Of a DNA stretch of 64,000 nucleotides, positions 44,954-54,917 are shown piece by piece. This DNA is from an uncultured Pelagibacteraceae bacterium (GTDB taxonomy: Bacteria > Pseudomonadota > Alphaproteobacteria > Pelagibacterales > Pelagibacteraceae): assembly GCA_902571915.1 (NCBI GenBank), contig CACGDY010000001.1:124001-188000 (forward strand), given 5' to 3'. A program made the translations under genes and the position numbers. The notes under the pieces were generated by a model, which had not been told where the DNA came from, ran no database searches, and worked only from the letters and a program-made list of their open reading frames with translations. Numbering within the stretch: the stretch's first letter is position 1; every line of letters begins with the position of its first letter.

Positions 44954-45286
44954 TTATTTTTTATAATTAATACTTTTGCTATCAAATAATTTTTTTAATT
45001 CTCCTGTTTCGTACATTTCTTTTATAATGTCACACCCACCAATAAACTCGTTTTTTACATATAGCTGTGGAATAGTAGGCCAATCGCTAAAAACCTTAAT
45101 ACCTTCTCTAATTTCCTGGTCTTCCAAAACATTTATACTTACAAAATCTACCTCTAAAACTTTCATAATATTAGTAACAGCCATTGAAAATCCACACTGA
45201 GGTGCATCCGGTGTTCCTTTCATGAATAAGCACACATCGTTGTTTGAAATTTGCGTTTCTATTTTTTTTTTAATTTCTTCTTTCAT
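44954..45286 (-). CDS. grxD: Monothiol glutaredoxin (Grx4 family)
   Basis: A 110-residue glutaredoxin with the monothiol CGFS active site at residues 31-34 and the preceding FMKGTPDAPQ, plus WPTIPQLYVKNEFIGGCDII for glutathione binding. Such proteins carry [2Fe-2S] clusters and work with BolA proteins in iron-sulfur transfer and iron sensing. Here bolA lies directly upstream (9-base gap) in the same operon, which supports this partnership. Confidence 0.95.
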   Translation of the reverse strand: MKEEIKKKIETQISNNDVCLFMKGTPDAPQCGFSMAVTNIMKVLEVDFVSINVLEDQEIREGIKVFSDWPTIPQLYVKNEFIGGCDIIKEMYETGELKKLFDSKSINYKK

Positions 45287-45295
45287 AATTGTTCT

Positions 45296-45526
45296 TTATT
45301 GTTCTTTTGTTTTTATTGCTAAAGCATGTAATTCATTTCCCATTTTTCCTTTCAAAGAATTATAAACCATTTTATGTTGCTCGATTTTAGATTTACCAGT
45401 GAATTTTGAGGAAGTTATCGTTGCAGAGTAATGATTACCATCACCTGCTAAATCTTGAATCTCAATTAAAGCATCAGGCAAAGCTTCTTTTATATATTTT
45501 TCAATTTCTTTCAAATCCATTGCCAT
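45296..45526 (-). CDS. bolA: BolA family protein
   Basis: A 76-residue BolA-like protein; IEIQDLAGDGNHYSATITSSKFTGKSKIEQHKMVY holds the family helix-turn-helix-like core and the conserved histidines that share a cluster with Grx4. The frame is open upstream, but the start is taken as the ATG at 45526, which overlaps the purL stop (TAATG) in the same way as other junctions in this operon; the ATG two codons later is also possible. Length after this start is normal for the IbaG/BolA group. Confidence 0.9.
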   Translation of the reverse strand: MAMDLKEIEKYIKEALPDALIEIQDLAGDGNHYSATITSSKFTGKSKIEQHKMVYNSLKGKMGNELHALAIKTKEQ

Positions 45527-47718
45527 TACGTACTCATATATTTTTTTAACCAATTAGTATTATACGATCTTAATTCGTCAATTGTAACTTTTGTCTTCCC
45601 ATTGATAATCATATTTTTATCAGTAATTTTACCCAATTTATCAAAGTGAACAGAATTTTTGTTTAAAATACTTTCAACTTTTTTTAAATTTTTAGGCTCA
45701 ATTTCTATGACATATCTACCTTGGTCTTCAGAAAACAAGTATTCAATTTCACTCATGAAATATTTAGGTTTATCAAATTCAATACCTATATTTCCCTTTA
45801 TACACATTTTACTTACAGCTGTGATTATTCCTCCGATAGATACATCATGAGCACTTCTAACAAGATTACCTTTGATAAGCTGGAGAACTGTTTCACCATT
45901 ATTTTTTTCATTGAAAAGATTTATTTCAGGTGGTGGTCCATTCTTTTCATTTAATATATTTCTCGCAAAAAGACTTTGATCTAAATTACCCTCAGTTTTA
46001 CCAATTACTAATACAAGATTATTTATTTCTTTGAAGTCCATCGTTATCATTTGTTTATAATTTTTTATTAGACCTACACCACCAATTGAAGGTGTTGGTT
46101 TAATTCCAATTTCTTTTGTTTGGTTATAAAATGATACATTTCCAGAGACGACTGGAAATTTCAAATATTCACTAGCTTCACCTATTCCCTGAACACATTC
46201 AACAAATTCCCCCATGTTTTCTTCTTTCTCTGGACTTCCAAAGTTTAAACAATTTGTAATAGCAATTGGAGTTGCCCCAACTGAAATAAGATTTCTCCAA
46301 CTTTCACAAACAACTTGTTTTCCACCTGTCAGGGGGTGAGCCCAACAATAAATAGCTGAAGAGTCAACAGTTGCAGCCACTGCCTTGTCGGTTCCGTGTA
46401 CCCTTACAACACCCGAGTCACCACCAGGTTTCTGTATTGTATCTCCCATTACTGTGTGATCATACTGTTGCCAAATCCATTCTTTACTACAAACATTAGG
46501 ATTTGATAAAATTTTATTTAAAACTTCTTTGATTTTAAACTTTTTAAATTGTTCCTTTTTGATTAAATTTTTTTTTGGTAATTTTGTTTTTTTCCACTTT
46601 CGATCATACATTGGAGAATTTTCAACTAAAGTATTAATCGGAATACTAGCTACTTGTTTTTCATCATAATATAATTCAATGTTTTTTGTATTAGTTGTTT
46701 TACCAATTACAGCAAAATCTAAATCCCATTTATCAAATATTTTTTTTGCTAAATCTTCTTTTCCATTTTCTAAAACAATCAACATTCTTTCTTGGCTTTC
46801 AGAAAGCATAATTTCATAAGGTGTCATTTTACTTTCTCTGCATGGAACCTTATTTAGATTTAATTCAATTCCTAAATTACCTTTTGAAGCCATTTCGATA
46901 CTTGATGACGTAAGACCTGCTGCACCCATGTCTTGTATTGCAATAATTGAGTCTCCGGCCATTAATTCTAGACAAGCTTCAAGTAAAAGTTTTTCTGTAA
47001 AAGGATCTCCAACTTGAACGGTTGGTTTTTTTTCCTCTATTTTTTCATCAAAACTAGCTGATGCCATACTTGCTCCATGAATACCATCTCGTCCTGTTTT
47101 TGAACCAACATAAATAACAGGTTTGTTAAGACCAGCAGCTTTTGAATAAAAAATTTTATTTTTCTTTACTAATCCAAGTGTCATCGCATTGACTAAAATG
47201 TTGCCATTGTAAGAACTATCAAAAGAAGTTTGTCCAGCAATTGTTGGAACACCCATGCAATTTCCATAACCCCCAATTCCATGAACAACTCCTCTTAAAA
47301 GATTTTTTGTTTTTTTGTGCTGTGAAGATCCAAAATGAATTGAGTTTAAATTTGCAATAGGTCTTGCACCCATTGTAAAAACATCTCTCATAATACCACC
47401 AACACCAGTGGCTGCCCCTTGATAAGGTTCAATAAAAGATGGATGATTATGGCTTTCAATTTTGAAAACAATTGCGTCTCCATCCTCAATATCAATCACA
47501 CCTGCATTTTCCCCTGGTCCCTGAATTACCTTTTTTCCAGAGGTTGGAAGATTCTTTAAATGAAGTCTTGATGATTTATAGGAACAGTGTTCATTCCACA
47601 TCGCAGAGAAAATTCCAAGTTCAGTGAAATTAGGAACTCTTTTTAATAGATCACAAATCTTCTTATATTCCCCTTTTTTTAAACCATGATCTAAAGCTAT
47701 CTTTTCGTTAACTTCCAT
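45526..47718 (-). CDS. purL: Phosphoribosylformylglycinamidine synthase, large subunit (small-type)
   Basis: A 730-residue small-type PurL, which needs separate PurQ and PurS subunits, both encoded just upstream. [15 protein letters not shown] near residues 38-52, [26 protein letters not shown] and [13 protein letters not shown] are ATP- and FGAR-binding motifs. It uses PurQ-derived ammonia to convert FGAR to FGAM in purine synthesis. Junctions with purQ and bolA are 1-base stop/start overlaps. Confidence 0.97.
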   Translation of the reverse strand: MEVNEKIALDHGLKKGEYKKICDLLKRVPNFTELGIFSAMWNEHCSYKSSRLHLKNLPTSGKKVIQGPGENAGVIDIEDGDAIVFKIESHNHPSFIEPYQGAATGVGGIMRDVFTMGARPIANLNSIHFGSSQHKKTKNLLRGVVHGIGGYGNCMGVPTIAGQTSFDSSYNGNILVNAMTLGLVKKNKIFYSKAAGLNKPVIYVGSKTGRDGIHGASMASASFDEKIEEKKPTVQVGDPFTEKLLLEACLELMAGDSIIAIQDMGAAGLTSSSIEMASKGNLGIELNLNKVPCRESKMTPYEIMLSESQERMLIVLENGKEDLAKKIFDKWDLDFAVIGKTTNTKNIELYYDEKQVASIPINTLVENSPMYDRKWKKTKLPKKNLIKKEQFKKFKIKEVLNKILSNPNVCSKEWIWQQYDHTVMGDTIQKPGGDSGVVRVHGTDKAVAATVDSSAIYCWAHPLTGGKQVVCESWRNLISVGATPIAITNCLNFGSPEKEENMGEFVECVQGIGEASEYLKFPVVSGNVSFYNQTKEIGIKPTPSIGGVGLIKNYKQMITMDFKEINNLVLVIGKTEGNLDQSLFARNILNEKNGPPPEINLFNEKNNGETVLQLIKGNLVRSAHDVSIGGIITAVSKMCIKGNIGIEFDKPKYFMSEIEYLFSEDQGRYVIEIEPKNLKKVESILNKNSVHFDKLGKITDKNMIINGKTKVTIDELRSYNTNWLKKYMST

Positions 47719-48401
47719 TATTTAATATTATTTAAAAGATTTTTAAAAAATAGAGATCCATCCTCACCAGATAAACTTTTGTCTATCATTCTTTCAGGAT
47801 GAGGCATCATACCTAAAACGTTTTTTTCTTTGTTAAAAATACCTGCAATATTATTTAATGAACCATTGGGATTAAATTTTTCTTCAGTTTTTCCATTATC
47901 ATTGCAGTAATAAATAGCTACCTGATTATTATCTTGAATTTCTTTAAGTTGATCATTGCTACAAAAATAATTTCCCTCATTGTGAGCAATATGTAGCTCA
48001 AATACCTCTTTGTCTAAATTTTTAAAATATGGATTATCTTTATTATCAATTTTTACAAAAATATTTTTGCAAATAAATTCTAGATATTTATTTCTTAACA
48101 AAACTCCTGGAACTAATCCGCTTTCAACCAGTATCTGAAAACCATTACAAATTCCCATCACTAAACCACCTGATTTTGCAAAATTGATTACTGATTGCAT
48201 TATCTTTGATTTAGAAGCCATGCTCCCACACCTCAAATAGTCACCATATGAAAATCCTCCTGGAAGTACAACCAAATCAGTTTTTGGTAATTCATTATCG
48301 TTATGCCAGACCATTTGATTTTTAAAACCAAACTTGGTCAGTGCGACGTGCATATCTCTGTCACAATTTGAACCTGGAAAAGTAATTACTGCGGATTTCA
48401 T
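47718..48401 (-). CDS. purQ: Phosphoribosylformylglycinamidine synthase, glutaminase subunit
   Basis: A 227-residue class I glutamine amidotransferase. The nucleophilic cysteine is in [11 protein letters not shown] near residue 86, and the His-Glu pair is in [10 protein letters not shown] near the C-terminus. The start, [12 protein letters not shown], is PurQ-specific. It supplies ammonia to PurL through the PurS-linked complex. It lies 3 bases after purS and overlaps purL by 1 base. Confidence 0.96.
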   Translation of the reverse strand: MKSAVITFPGSNCDRDMHVALTKFGFKNQMVWHNDNELPKTDLVVLPGGFSYGDYLRCGSMASKSKIMQSVINFAKSGGLVMGICNGFQILVESGLVPGVLLRNKYLEFICKNIFVKIDNKDNPYFKNLDKEVFELHIAHNEGNYFCSNDQLKEIQDNNQVAIYYCNDNGKTEEKFNPNGSLNNIAGIFNKEKNVLGMMPHPERMIDKSLSGEDGSLFFKNLLNNIK

Positions 48402-48404
48402 TAA

Positions 48405-48647
48405 TTATTGTATCTCAATAATTTTATAATTCTCTATTACAAGATTCGCTAAGAGTTTGTTACACATATCTTCAACAATTTTTTGAGCTTTCTTCGGATC
48501 ATTTTCTTTTACATCAATTTCAAAATATTTACCTTGTCTAACTTCATTAACACCCTTAAATCCCATTCCATCTAAGGTCTGGTGAATAACTTTTCCTTGC
48601 GGATCCAGAACATCTTTTTTTAAAGTGATAATTGCAGAAACCTTCAT
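48405..48647 (-). CDS. purS: Phosphoribosylformylglycinamidine synthase, PurS subunit
   Basis: An 80-residue protein with the PurS start ([19 protein letters not shown]) and FEIDV strand. It bridges PurL and PurQ in the FGAM synthase complex and has no catalytic site. It overlaps purC by 4 bases and precedes purQ by 3 bases. Confidence 0.95.
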   Translation of the reverse strand: MKVSAIITLKKDVLDPQGKVIHQTLDGMGFKGVNEVRQGKYFEIDVKENDPKKAQKIVEDMCNKLLANLVIENYKIIEIQ

Positions 48648-49429
48648 TTACTCTTTTTTTTTACTGAAGATAATTTTGTAACATTGACCGCAGTAACATT
48701 GGATTGTTCATGTAAAATTCCCAATCTTTTTGCGACTTCAGTATATGCTGGTATTAAATCTCCTAAATCTTTTCTGAATCTATCTTTATCTAATTTTTTT
48801 TCTGTAACAGAGTCCCATAATCGGCAAGTATCTGGACTAATTTCATCAGCTAAAATAACCTCATTTTTACCGTTTATTTTTATTCTTCCAAACTCAAGTT
48901 TGAAGTCTATCAACTTGATACCAACGCCTCTAAACATACCAATCATGAAATCGTTAATTCTTAAGATCATTTTTTTTACTTTTTCAATTTCTTTTTTTGA
49001 GGCCCACTCAAAAGCATAGATATGATCTTCTGCTATTAAGGGGTCTCCAAGTTCGTCATCCTTTAAACAGTATTCAATTAGGGGTTCTTTAAGAACTGTT
49101 CCATCTTCAATTCCAAGTCTTTTCGTTAAAGAACCGGTAGCAACATTTCTCACAACAAACTCAATAGGAATAATTTCTACCAATTTGATTAATTGTTCTC
49201 TCATATTTAATCTTTTTACTAAATGATTTTTAATTCCTATTTGAGACAGATTAGAAAGTATGTGTTCTGAAATACGATTATTCAATACACCTTTTCCCTC
49301 TATGGTGCTTTTTTTCTGATTATTAAAAGCAGTAGCGTCGTCTTTAAAATATTGGATAACTAAATTTTTATCAGAAGAAGCATAAATGATTTTTGCTTTA
49401 CCCTCGTATAATTTTTTACCTTTTTTCAT
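48644..49429 (-). CDS. purC: SAICAR synthetase
   Basis: A 261-residue Pur[14 protein letters not shown] near the start is the ATP-binding loop; [14 protein letters not shown] and [11 protein letters not shown] and [14 protein letters not shown] are the two PROSITE-type signatures and substrate-contact regions. It joins CAIR and aspartate. The C-terminus after residue 240 is a short basic tail. It overlaps purB by 1 base and purS by 4 bases. Confidence 0.96.
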   Translation of the reverse strand: MKKGKKLYEGKAKIIYASSDKNLVIQYFKDDATAFNNQKKSTIEGKGVLNNRISEHILSNLSQIGIKNHLVKRLNMREQLIKLVEIIPIEFVVRNVATGSLTKRLGIEDGTVLKEPLIEYCLKDDELGDPLIAEDHIYAFEWASKKEIEKVKKMILRINDFMIGMFRGVGIKLIDFKLEFGRIKINGKNEVILADEISPDTCRLWDSVTEKKLDKDRFRKDLGDLIPAYTEVAKRLGILHEQSNVTAVNVTKLSSVKKKSK

Positions 49430-50721
49430 TATCTGAATACTCTTTTAAATATTAAGTTCACATTCTTAAAATGTTTAGCGTAACTAAAAACTGATTGTAA
49501 TTTTTTTGGTGAAATCTTACTCATTATATATCTGTCGGTCTGAATGACGCTATATAAATCCAAATCTTCTGCAAAACATTTTTTTGCATAATTTTGAATC
49601 ATCCTATAAGACTTTTCTCTACTTAATCCAGTTTTAGTTAATTCTAACATTAATTCTTGAGAAAAAATTAATCCTTTTGTTAGATTTAAATTTTGTAACA
49701 TTTTTTTTGGATAAACAATCATATTATCCAATATATTAGCCAGCCTTACTAAAGCGAAATCAAGCGTAATGTTTGCATCTGGCCCTATATTTCTCTCTAC
49801 ACTTGAATGTGAAATATCTCTTTCATGCCATAAAGCAATATTTTCTAAGGCAGGTACAACTGCACTTCTTACCATCCTTGATAAGCCTGTGAGATTTTCA
49901 CTGAGGATAGGATTTTTTTTATGTGGCATCGCCGAAGATCCCTTTTGATTTTTTGAAAAATATTCTTGTAATTCGTACACCTCTGTTCGTTGAAGATGCC
50001 TTATTTCTGTAGCAACTCTCTCAATGGATCCAGCAATAATTCCTAAGACTGAAAAATAAAAAGCATGACGATCACGAGGAATTACTTGAGTTGATATTGG
50101 TTCAACTTTTAACCCTAGTTTTTTAGCAACATGTTGTTCGACCTTTGGAGAAATATTTGCAAAAGTCCCCACTGCTCCTGATATTGCACATGTAGAAATC
50201 TCATCAATTGCATTGATTAATCTTTTTTTATTTCTTTTAAATTCTTCATAATAGGATGCTAATTTAAGACCAAAAGTTATTGGTTCAGCGTGTATGCCGT
50301 GACTTCTACCCATACAAGGAGTAAATTTATATTTATGCGCTTGTTTTTTTAGCACTTTTAAAATTTGATCTAGATCTTTGACAAGAATTTTTCCCGATTG
50401 AACTAATTGAATATTAAAACTTGTATCTAAAACATCAGACGATGTCATCCCTTGATGGAGATACCTTGCTTTCAATCCAGCTTTTTCGGTTACAGAGGTT
50501 AAAAAAGCAATCACATCATGTTTGACCTGACTTTCTATTTGATGAATTCTCTTTACATTAATTCTTGCTTTTTTTCTAACCGTTGAGGAAACTCCTTTTG
50601 GAATTTGTTTCAGTTTTTCCATTGCTTGCGCTGCAGCAATTTCTACATCTAACCAAATTCTATACTTATTTTCTTCAGACCATATGTCTGTTAATTCTTT
50701 ACGAGAGTATCTTTTTATCAT
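49429..50721 (-). CDS. purB: Adenylosuccinate lyase
   Basis: A 430-residue fumarase/aspartase superfamily lyase. TSSDVLDT near residue 88, [14 protein letters not shown] with the catalytic histidine near 138-151, and the flexible loop [11 protein letters not shown] (serine nucleophile region) near 262-272 are present. It acts twice in purine synthesis, on SAICAR and adenylosuccinate. It is coupled to map upstream and purC downstream through 1-base overlaps. Confidence 0.96.
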   Translation of the reverse strand: MIKRYSRKELTDIWSEENKYRIWLDVEIAAAQAMEKLKQIPKGVSSTVRKKARINVKRIHQIESQVKHDVIAFLTSVTEKAGLKARYLHQGMTSSDVLDTSFNIQLVQSGKILVKDLDQILKVLKKQAHKYKFTPCMGRSHGIHAEPITFGLKLASYYEEFKRNKKRLINAIDEISTCAISGAVGTFANISPKVEQHVAKKLGLKVEPISTQVIPRDRHAFYFSVLGIIAGSIERVATEIRHLQRTEVYELQEYFSKNQKGSSAMPHKKNPILSENLTGLSRMVRSAVVPALENIALWHERDISHSSVERNIGPDANITLDFALVRLANILDNMIVYPKKMLQNLNLTKGLIFSQELMLELTKTGLSREKSYRMIQNYAKKCFAEDLDLYSVIQTDRYIMSKISPKKLQSVFSYAKHFKNVNLIFKRVFR

Positions 50722-51494
50722 TAATTGTATGGTGGTTTAGAATATCCTTTAGCAGATTCTGTAAAGATTTCATAACCATTTTCAGTTATTCCTATTGTAT
50801 GCTCGAATTGTGCTGATAAAGATTTATCTTTTGTAACAGCAGTCCAACCATCGTTTAAAACTTTGGTATCAAATTTTCCAGCATTTATCATTGGCTCTAT
50901 TGTAAAAGTCATACCCGGTCTTAATTCCATACCAGTGTTCTTTTTACCATAATGTAAAATATTTGGAGCTTCATGAAACACTGTTCCAATCCCGTGACCA
51001 CAAAAATCTCTTACAACTGAAAAACCCTTTTCTTCGACATAGGATTGAATTTCATGTCCGATATCACCAAGTTTAATACCTGGTTTAAGGATTTTAATAG
51101 CTCTCATCATTCCTTCATATGTAGCATCAATCAAATTATTTAATTTTACCGACGTTTTGCCAACACAAAACATTCTACTAGTATCCCCATAATGATTATT
51201 AATGATTGCAGTAACATCTACATTCAAAGCATCACCATCTTGTAAAATTCTATTATCTGAAGGTATACCATGACAGACAACATGATTTAAAGATGTACAA
51301 AGTGATTTTTCAAACCCTCTATAAAAAAGTGGAGCAGAGTGACCTCCGTTATCTCTTATAAACTCGTAGCCAAGTTTATCTATATAATTTGTGGTAACAC
51401 CTTCCTTAATATTTTCAGTGAGCATATCTAAAGTTTTTGCAGCAAGTTTTCCTGCAATTCTCATCTTTTCAAATTTTTCAGAGTAGTTATTCAT
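50721..51494 (-). CDS. map: Methionine aminopeptidase, type I
   Basis: A 257-residue type I enzyme that removes N-terminal methionine from new proteins. Metal ligands can be seen in order: VDVTA (Asp), GDTSRMF (Asp), CGHGIGTVFHE (His), FTIEPM (Glu) and SAQFEHTIGI (Glu); NHVVCHGIP holds the substrate-binding histidine. No zinc-finger extension. It overlaps sfsA upstream by 8 bases and purB by 1 base, so it is the second gene of the purine operon. Confidence 0.96.
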   Translation of the reverse strand: MNNYSEKFEKMRIAGKLAAKTLDMLTENIKEGVTTNYIDKLGYEFIRDNGGHSAPLFYRGFEKSLCTSLNHVVCHGIPSDNRILQDGDALNVDVTAIINNHYGDTSRMFCVGKTSVKLNNLIDATYEGMMRAIKILKPGIKLGDIGHEIQSYVEEKGFSVVRDFCGHGIGTVFHEAPNILHYGKKNTGMELRPGMTFTIEPMINAGKFDTKVLNDGWTAVTKDKSLSAQFEHTIGITENGYEIFTESAKGYSKPPYN

Positions 51495-52185
51495 TTATAA
51501 TTTTTAATTTTTTTTCGATCAAAATTTTTTTTGAACTAATTTTACATCTATACGCTAAAAAATTTACTCCTGCTTTTTTAGCAATTCGATAATTACTATA
51601 ATATTCTGGGTCTATGTCTTTTGCTATTTTAAAGTTTTCCATATTTTGTATTTGCACTAGAAAAATTAAATATGATTTATAACCTTTTTTTATGGCATCA
51701 ATAAGGGTGAGTAAATGTTTTGATCCTCTTGAGGTAATTGCATCAGGAAATTCAGCAGTTTTCTTATCACGAAAAAGCGTTACGTTTTTTACCTCTATAA
51801 AGATCTTTTTATTATTTTTTTCAACTAAAAAGTCGAATCTTGTCTCTTTATTGAAAAAAACTTCTGGTTTGATCGTTTCATTATTTTTTAACTCATTAAT
51901 AAGATTTTCCATAAGACCATTATGAACAATTTTGTTAGCTAAATGAGTATTTACACCAACAAGATTTCCCTTAGCTTTTAAAATTTGAAGTGTGTACTTC
52001 AACTTTCTTTTTGGATCATCGTTTTTTAAAAGATAGGCCTCATTCCCCTCATCTAACAAACCTTTCATCGATCCTGTATTTGGACAATGTGCCGTAACTA
52101 CTTGATTATCTAATTTAACATCAACAAAAAAACGTTTATATCTTCTGATTAATTTGCCTTTTATTAAAGACTTGGTAAATTCCAT
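51487..52185 (-). CDS. sfsA: SfsA family protein
   Basis: A 232-residue SfsA-like protein. N-terminal OB-like part has VTAHCPNTGSMKGLLDEGNEAYL, and the C-terminal nuclease-like part has FDFLVE and FIEVKNVTLFRDKKTAEFPDAITSRGSKHL, with the D-ExK residues of the PD-(D/E)xK fold. SfsA was named for sugar fermentation stimulation in E. coli; the true role is unsettled. An ATG at 52200 is also in frame, but MEFTKSLIKGKLIRRYKRF from 52185 fits the family better. Only 21 bases separate it from the divergent cinA-like gene. Confidence 0.92.
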   Translation of the reverse strand: MEFTKSLIKGKLIRRYKRFFVDVKLDNQVVTAHCPNTGSMKGLLDEGNEAYLLKNDDPKRKLKYTLQILKAKGNLVGVNTHLANKIVHNGLMENLINELKNNETIKPEVFFNKETRFDFLVEKNNKKIFIEVKNVTLFRDKKTAEFPDAITSRGSKHLLTLIDAIKKGYKSYLIFLVQIQNMENFKIAKDIDPEYYSNYRIAKKAGVNFLAYRCKISSKKILIEKKLKIINE

Positions 52186-52206
52186 TTTCAAATTATACAT
52201 ATAATA

Positions 52207-52956
52207 ATGAGTAAAAACAAAAAAGTTAATGCTGCAATTCTTATAATTGGTAATGAAATTTTATCAGGAAGAACTCAGGACACAAATACTACCACATTAG
52301 CTCTTTGGCTTAATTCAATCGGTATAAAAGTTAACGAGGTAAGAGTTATTCCTGATGTAGAAACAACAATTGTTGACACTCTTAATGTTTTAAGAAAATC
52401 TAATGATTATGTTTTTACAACTGGCGGAATCGGTCCTACGCATGATGATATTACTGCACAATCCGTGTCAAAAGCTTTCAATCGAAAGTATGAAGTACAT
52501 AAAGAAGCTTTTAAGATTTTAGATACTTATTATAAAAAAGGGGAATTCAATGAGGGCAGACAAAGAATGGCATGGATGCCTGAAAATGCAGAATTGATTT
52601 TAAATCCAACAAGTGGTGCTCCTGGTTTTAGTGTTGAAAATGTATTTTGTTTACCAGGCGTACCATCAATAATGAAGTCTATGTTAGGAGGATTGAAGAA
52701 TAAATTAGCTGGTGGAGAACCAATTTTAAGTCATACAATTAATTTAAGAACAGTTGAAAGTGAAATCGCTAACTCTTTGATGAAAGTTCAAGATCAAAAC
52801 CAAGATGTTGAAATTGGAAGTTATCCTTTTTTTCATGCTGGTAAGTTAGGAGTATCAATCGTATTGAGATCTGAAAATCAATCTAAAATTGACTACTGCA
52901 ACACTCAAATTCTAAAATTTATCAAAGAAAAAGATATCGAAATTGTGGAGAGATAA
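52207..52956 (+). CDS. CinA N-terminal (molybdopterin-binding-like) domain protein
   Basis: A 249-residue protein of COG1058. ILIIGNEILSGRTQDTN at the start and FTTGGIGPTHDDITAQSVSKAF near residues 74-95 are the MoaB/Mog-fold motifs of CinA. The nicotinamide-nucleotide amidase (PncC) domain that makes up the C-terminus of full CinA is absent. The CinA N-terminal part is linked to ADP-ribose or NAD breakdown products in other bacteria. It is followed immediately by the cyclotransferase-like gene. Confidence 0.88.
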   Translation: MSKNKKVNAAILIIGNEILSGRTQDTNTTTLALWLNSIGIKVNEVRVIPDVETTIVDTLNVLRKSNDYVFTTGGIGPTHDDITAQSVSKAFNRKYEVHKEAFKILDTYYKKGEFNEGRQRMAWMPENAELILNPTSGAPGFSVENVFCLPGVPSIMKSMLGGLKNKLAGGEPILSHTINLRTVESEIANSLMKVQDQNQDVEIGSYPFFHAGKLGVSIVLRSENQSKIDYCNTQILKFIKEKDIEIVER

Positions 52957-53358
52957 ATGCTTTACTTTGCTTACGGTAGTAATCTTCATCATAATCAAAT
53001 GAAAAGAAGATGTAAGGATAGCATTTTTCTTAAAAAGATAGATTTAAAAGATTTCAGATTAACTTTTCGAAGTAAATATAGAGCAGCTGATATTGAACCA
53101 AAAAAAAATTCAATTGTTACAGGTGGTTTATTTGAAATATCAAAGAGTGATGAAAAAAAACTAGATATTTATGAAGACTTTCCAATTTTATATAAAAAAT
53201 ATTATTTTTTATATGAGGGAAAAAAAATAATGACTTATACCATGACTAAAAAAACACCTTTTAGATTTCCAACAGAAAGATATTTAAATGTAGTCAAGCG
53301 TGGGTACAAAGATTGTAAAATTGATTTAAAATTTTTGGAAAAAGCTCTTATTAAATAA
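52957..53358 (+). CDS. Gamma-glutamylcyclotransferase (AIG2-like) family protein
   Basis: A 133-residue protein. LYFAYGSNLHHNQMKRRC at the start is the glycine-rich substrate loop of the fold and KLDIYEDFPILYKKYY near residues 70-85 carries the conserved glutamate (E in YED) that acts as catalytic base in characterised members. It would release 5-oxoproline from a gamma-glutamyl amine or peptide. The target is unknown. It lies 1 base after the CinA-like gene and beside the ATP-grasp/Anbu pair. Confidence 0.85.
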   Translation: MLYFAYGSNLHHNQMKRRCKDSIFLKKIDLKDFRLTFRSKYRAADIEPKKNSIVTGGLFEISKSDEKKLDIYEDFPILYKKYYFLYEGKKIMTYTMTKKTPFRFPTERYLNVVKRGYKDCKIDLKFLEKALIK

Positions 53359-53365
53359 ATATTTT

Positions 53366-54808
53366 TCAACCAACAATTAAAGTATCTTTGGATCCGCCAC
53401 CTTGTGAGCTATTTACAATAGTACTACCTTTTCTCAAAGCTACTCTTGTTAGTCCGCCTGAAGTTACATAATTTGATTTTCCTGTTAAAACGAATGGTCT
53501 TAAATCAACATGTCTCGGCTCGATATTATTATTAGTTATAGTTGGACCAGTTGATAACACTTCTAGTGGTTGAGCAATAAATTCTCTTGGATTTTTTAAA
53601 ATTTTCTGTCTTACCTCTTCAATTTCCTTTTTGGGCGCTTTGGGTCCTATCATTAAACCATAGCCACCTGAGGCATTTGCGGGTTTTACAACTAACTTAG
53701 ATAGATTTTCTAAAACATATTTTTTTTGATCTTCTTCATGACATAAATATGTTTCTACTTGGTTTAACAAAGGTTGTTCACCTAGATAATAAGTAATCAT
53801 TTTATTTACATACGAATAGACAACTTTGTCATCTGCAACACCCGTTCCTATTGCATTTAAGATACCAACATTCTTTTTTAACCAGCATTTAAACAAACCT
53901 GGAACTCCAATCAAAGAATCTTTGTTAAATACCTTGGGATCTAGAAAGCTGTCATCAAGTCTTCTATATATACAGTCAACTTTAAGAGGCCCCTTAACAG
54001 TTTTCATATAAACATTATCATCTTCAACAAAAAGGTCTTTACCTTCAACTAAAGCAATACCCATTTGCTCTGCTAAGAATGAATGTTCAAAGTAAGCCGA
54101 ATTATAAATTCCAGGAGTTAAAACGACCATGTGAGGATTAGCTGTCTTTTTTGGAATACACTCAACCATACAATTGTATAATTTATTTGTGTACTGGTGA
54201 ATTGATGAAACTTTATATCTAGAAAATAGTTCTGGAAAAACATCCATCATAACCATTCTATTCTCAAGCATATATGAGACACCTGATGGTACTCTTAAAT
54301 TATCTTCAAGAACTAAATATTCTCCGTTTTTATTTCTTATTAAATCGATCCCAGATATATTAGACCAAGCTTTAAACTTTGGTGAAAAGCCTTCACACTG
54401 TTTTATATAATAGGGAGATTTTAAAATTAAGTCTTCAGGTATTATCTTGTCTTTAAAAATTTTTTTTTGATTGTAGATATCATCAATAAAAAGATTAAGA
54501 GCTTTGGCTCTTTGTTTTAAACCTTTGGAAATTTTATTCCAAACAGGTTTCGGTATTATTCTTGGAATAATATCTAACGGCCATTTTTTTTCTTCGGCTC
54601 TATTATTTGCAGCGTAAACTCTAAAATTTATTCCTCTGGCACTAATTGTACTTTGACAATTTTTTTCAATTTCTTGAAGTTTCTTTTTGCCGTACTTTTC
54701 TAAAATACCAGATATTATTTTTGCGTGTTTTCTTAATTTGTTGTCCGCTGTAAAATAACCATCATATGCATTTTTGGCGTTGTAATCTTTCCATAATTTA
54801 GAGGCCAT
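53366..54808 (-). CDS. Circularly permuted ATP-grasp protein (COG2308)
   Basis: A 480-residue amidoligase-type protein. The last third holds VVKPANASGGYGLMIGPKA (glycine-rich ATP loop near residues 370-390), VDLRPFVLTG and, at the very end, SSQGGGSKDTLIVG, the C-terminal hallmark of this permuted family. The N-terminal NISGIDLIRN and YLVLEDNLRVPSGVSYMLENR are also typical. Such ligases are thought to make or add peptide-like tags, and usually occur with an alpha-E helical protein, a transglutaminase-like protease and an Anbu peptidase. Here only the Anbu gene is present, diverging 109 bases away. Confidence 0.9.
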   Translation of the reverse strand: MASKLWKDYNAKNAYDGYFTADNKLRKHAKIISGILEKYGKKKLQEIEKNCQSTISARGINFRVYAANNRAEEKKWPLDIIPRIIPKPVWNKISKGLKQRAKALNLFIDDIYNQKKIFKDKIIPEDLILKSPYYIKQCEGFSPKFKAWSNISGIDLIRNKNGEYLVLEDNLRVPSGVSYMLENRMVMMDVFPELFSRYKVSSIHQYTNKLYNCMVECIPKKTANPHMVVLTPGIYNSAYFEHSFLAEQMGIALVEGKDLFVEDDNVYMKTVKGPLKVDCIYRRLDDSFLDPKVFNKDSLIGVPGLFKCWLKKNVGILNAIGTGVADDKVVYSYVNKMITYYLGEQPLLNQVETYLCHEEDQKKYVLENLSKLVVKPANASGGYGLMIGPKAPKKEIEEVRQKILKNPREFIAQPLEVLSTGPTITNNNIEPRHVDLRPFVLTGKSNYVTSGGLTRVALRKGSTIVNSSQGGGSKDTLIVG

Positions 54809-54917
54809 AAAATATCTTCAAATTTTAAATTAATTAATTCAATTGTATAATTGTTATACCTGTTATGTAAGAAATAGATTATACATTATGCAAATTTAAA
54901 AATATTGCTTAAAAATA

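Noticed and set aside
54809-54917. Gap between the ATP-grasp and Anbu genes as a possible small RNA or tRNA
   Set aside because: No cloverleaf, stable hairpin or terminator is visible; it is AT-rich and most likely holds two divergent promoters that cannot be placed.
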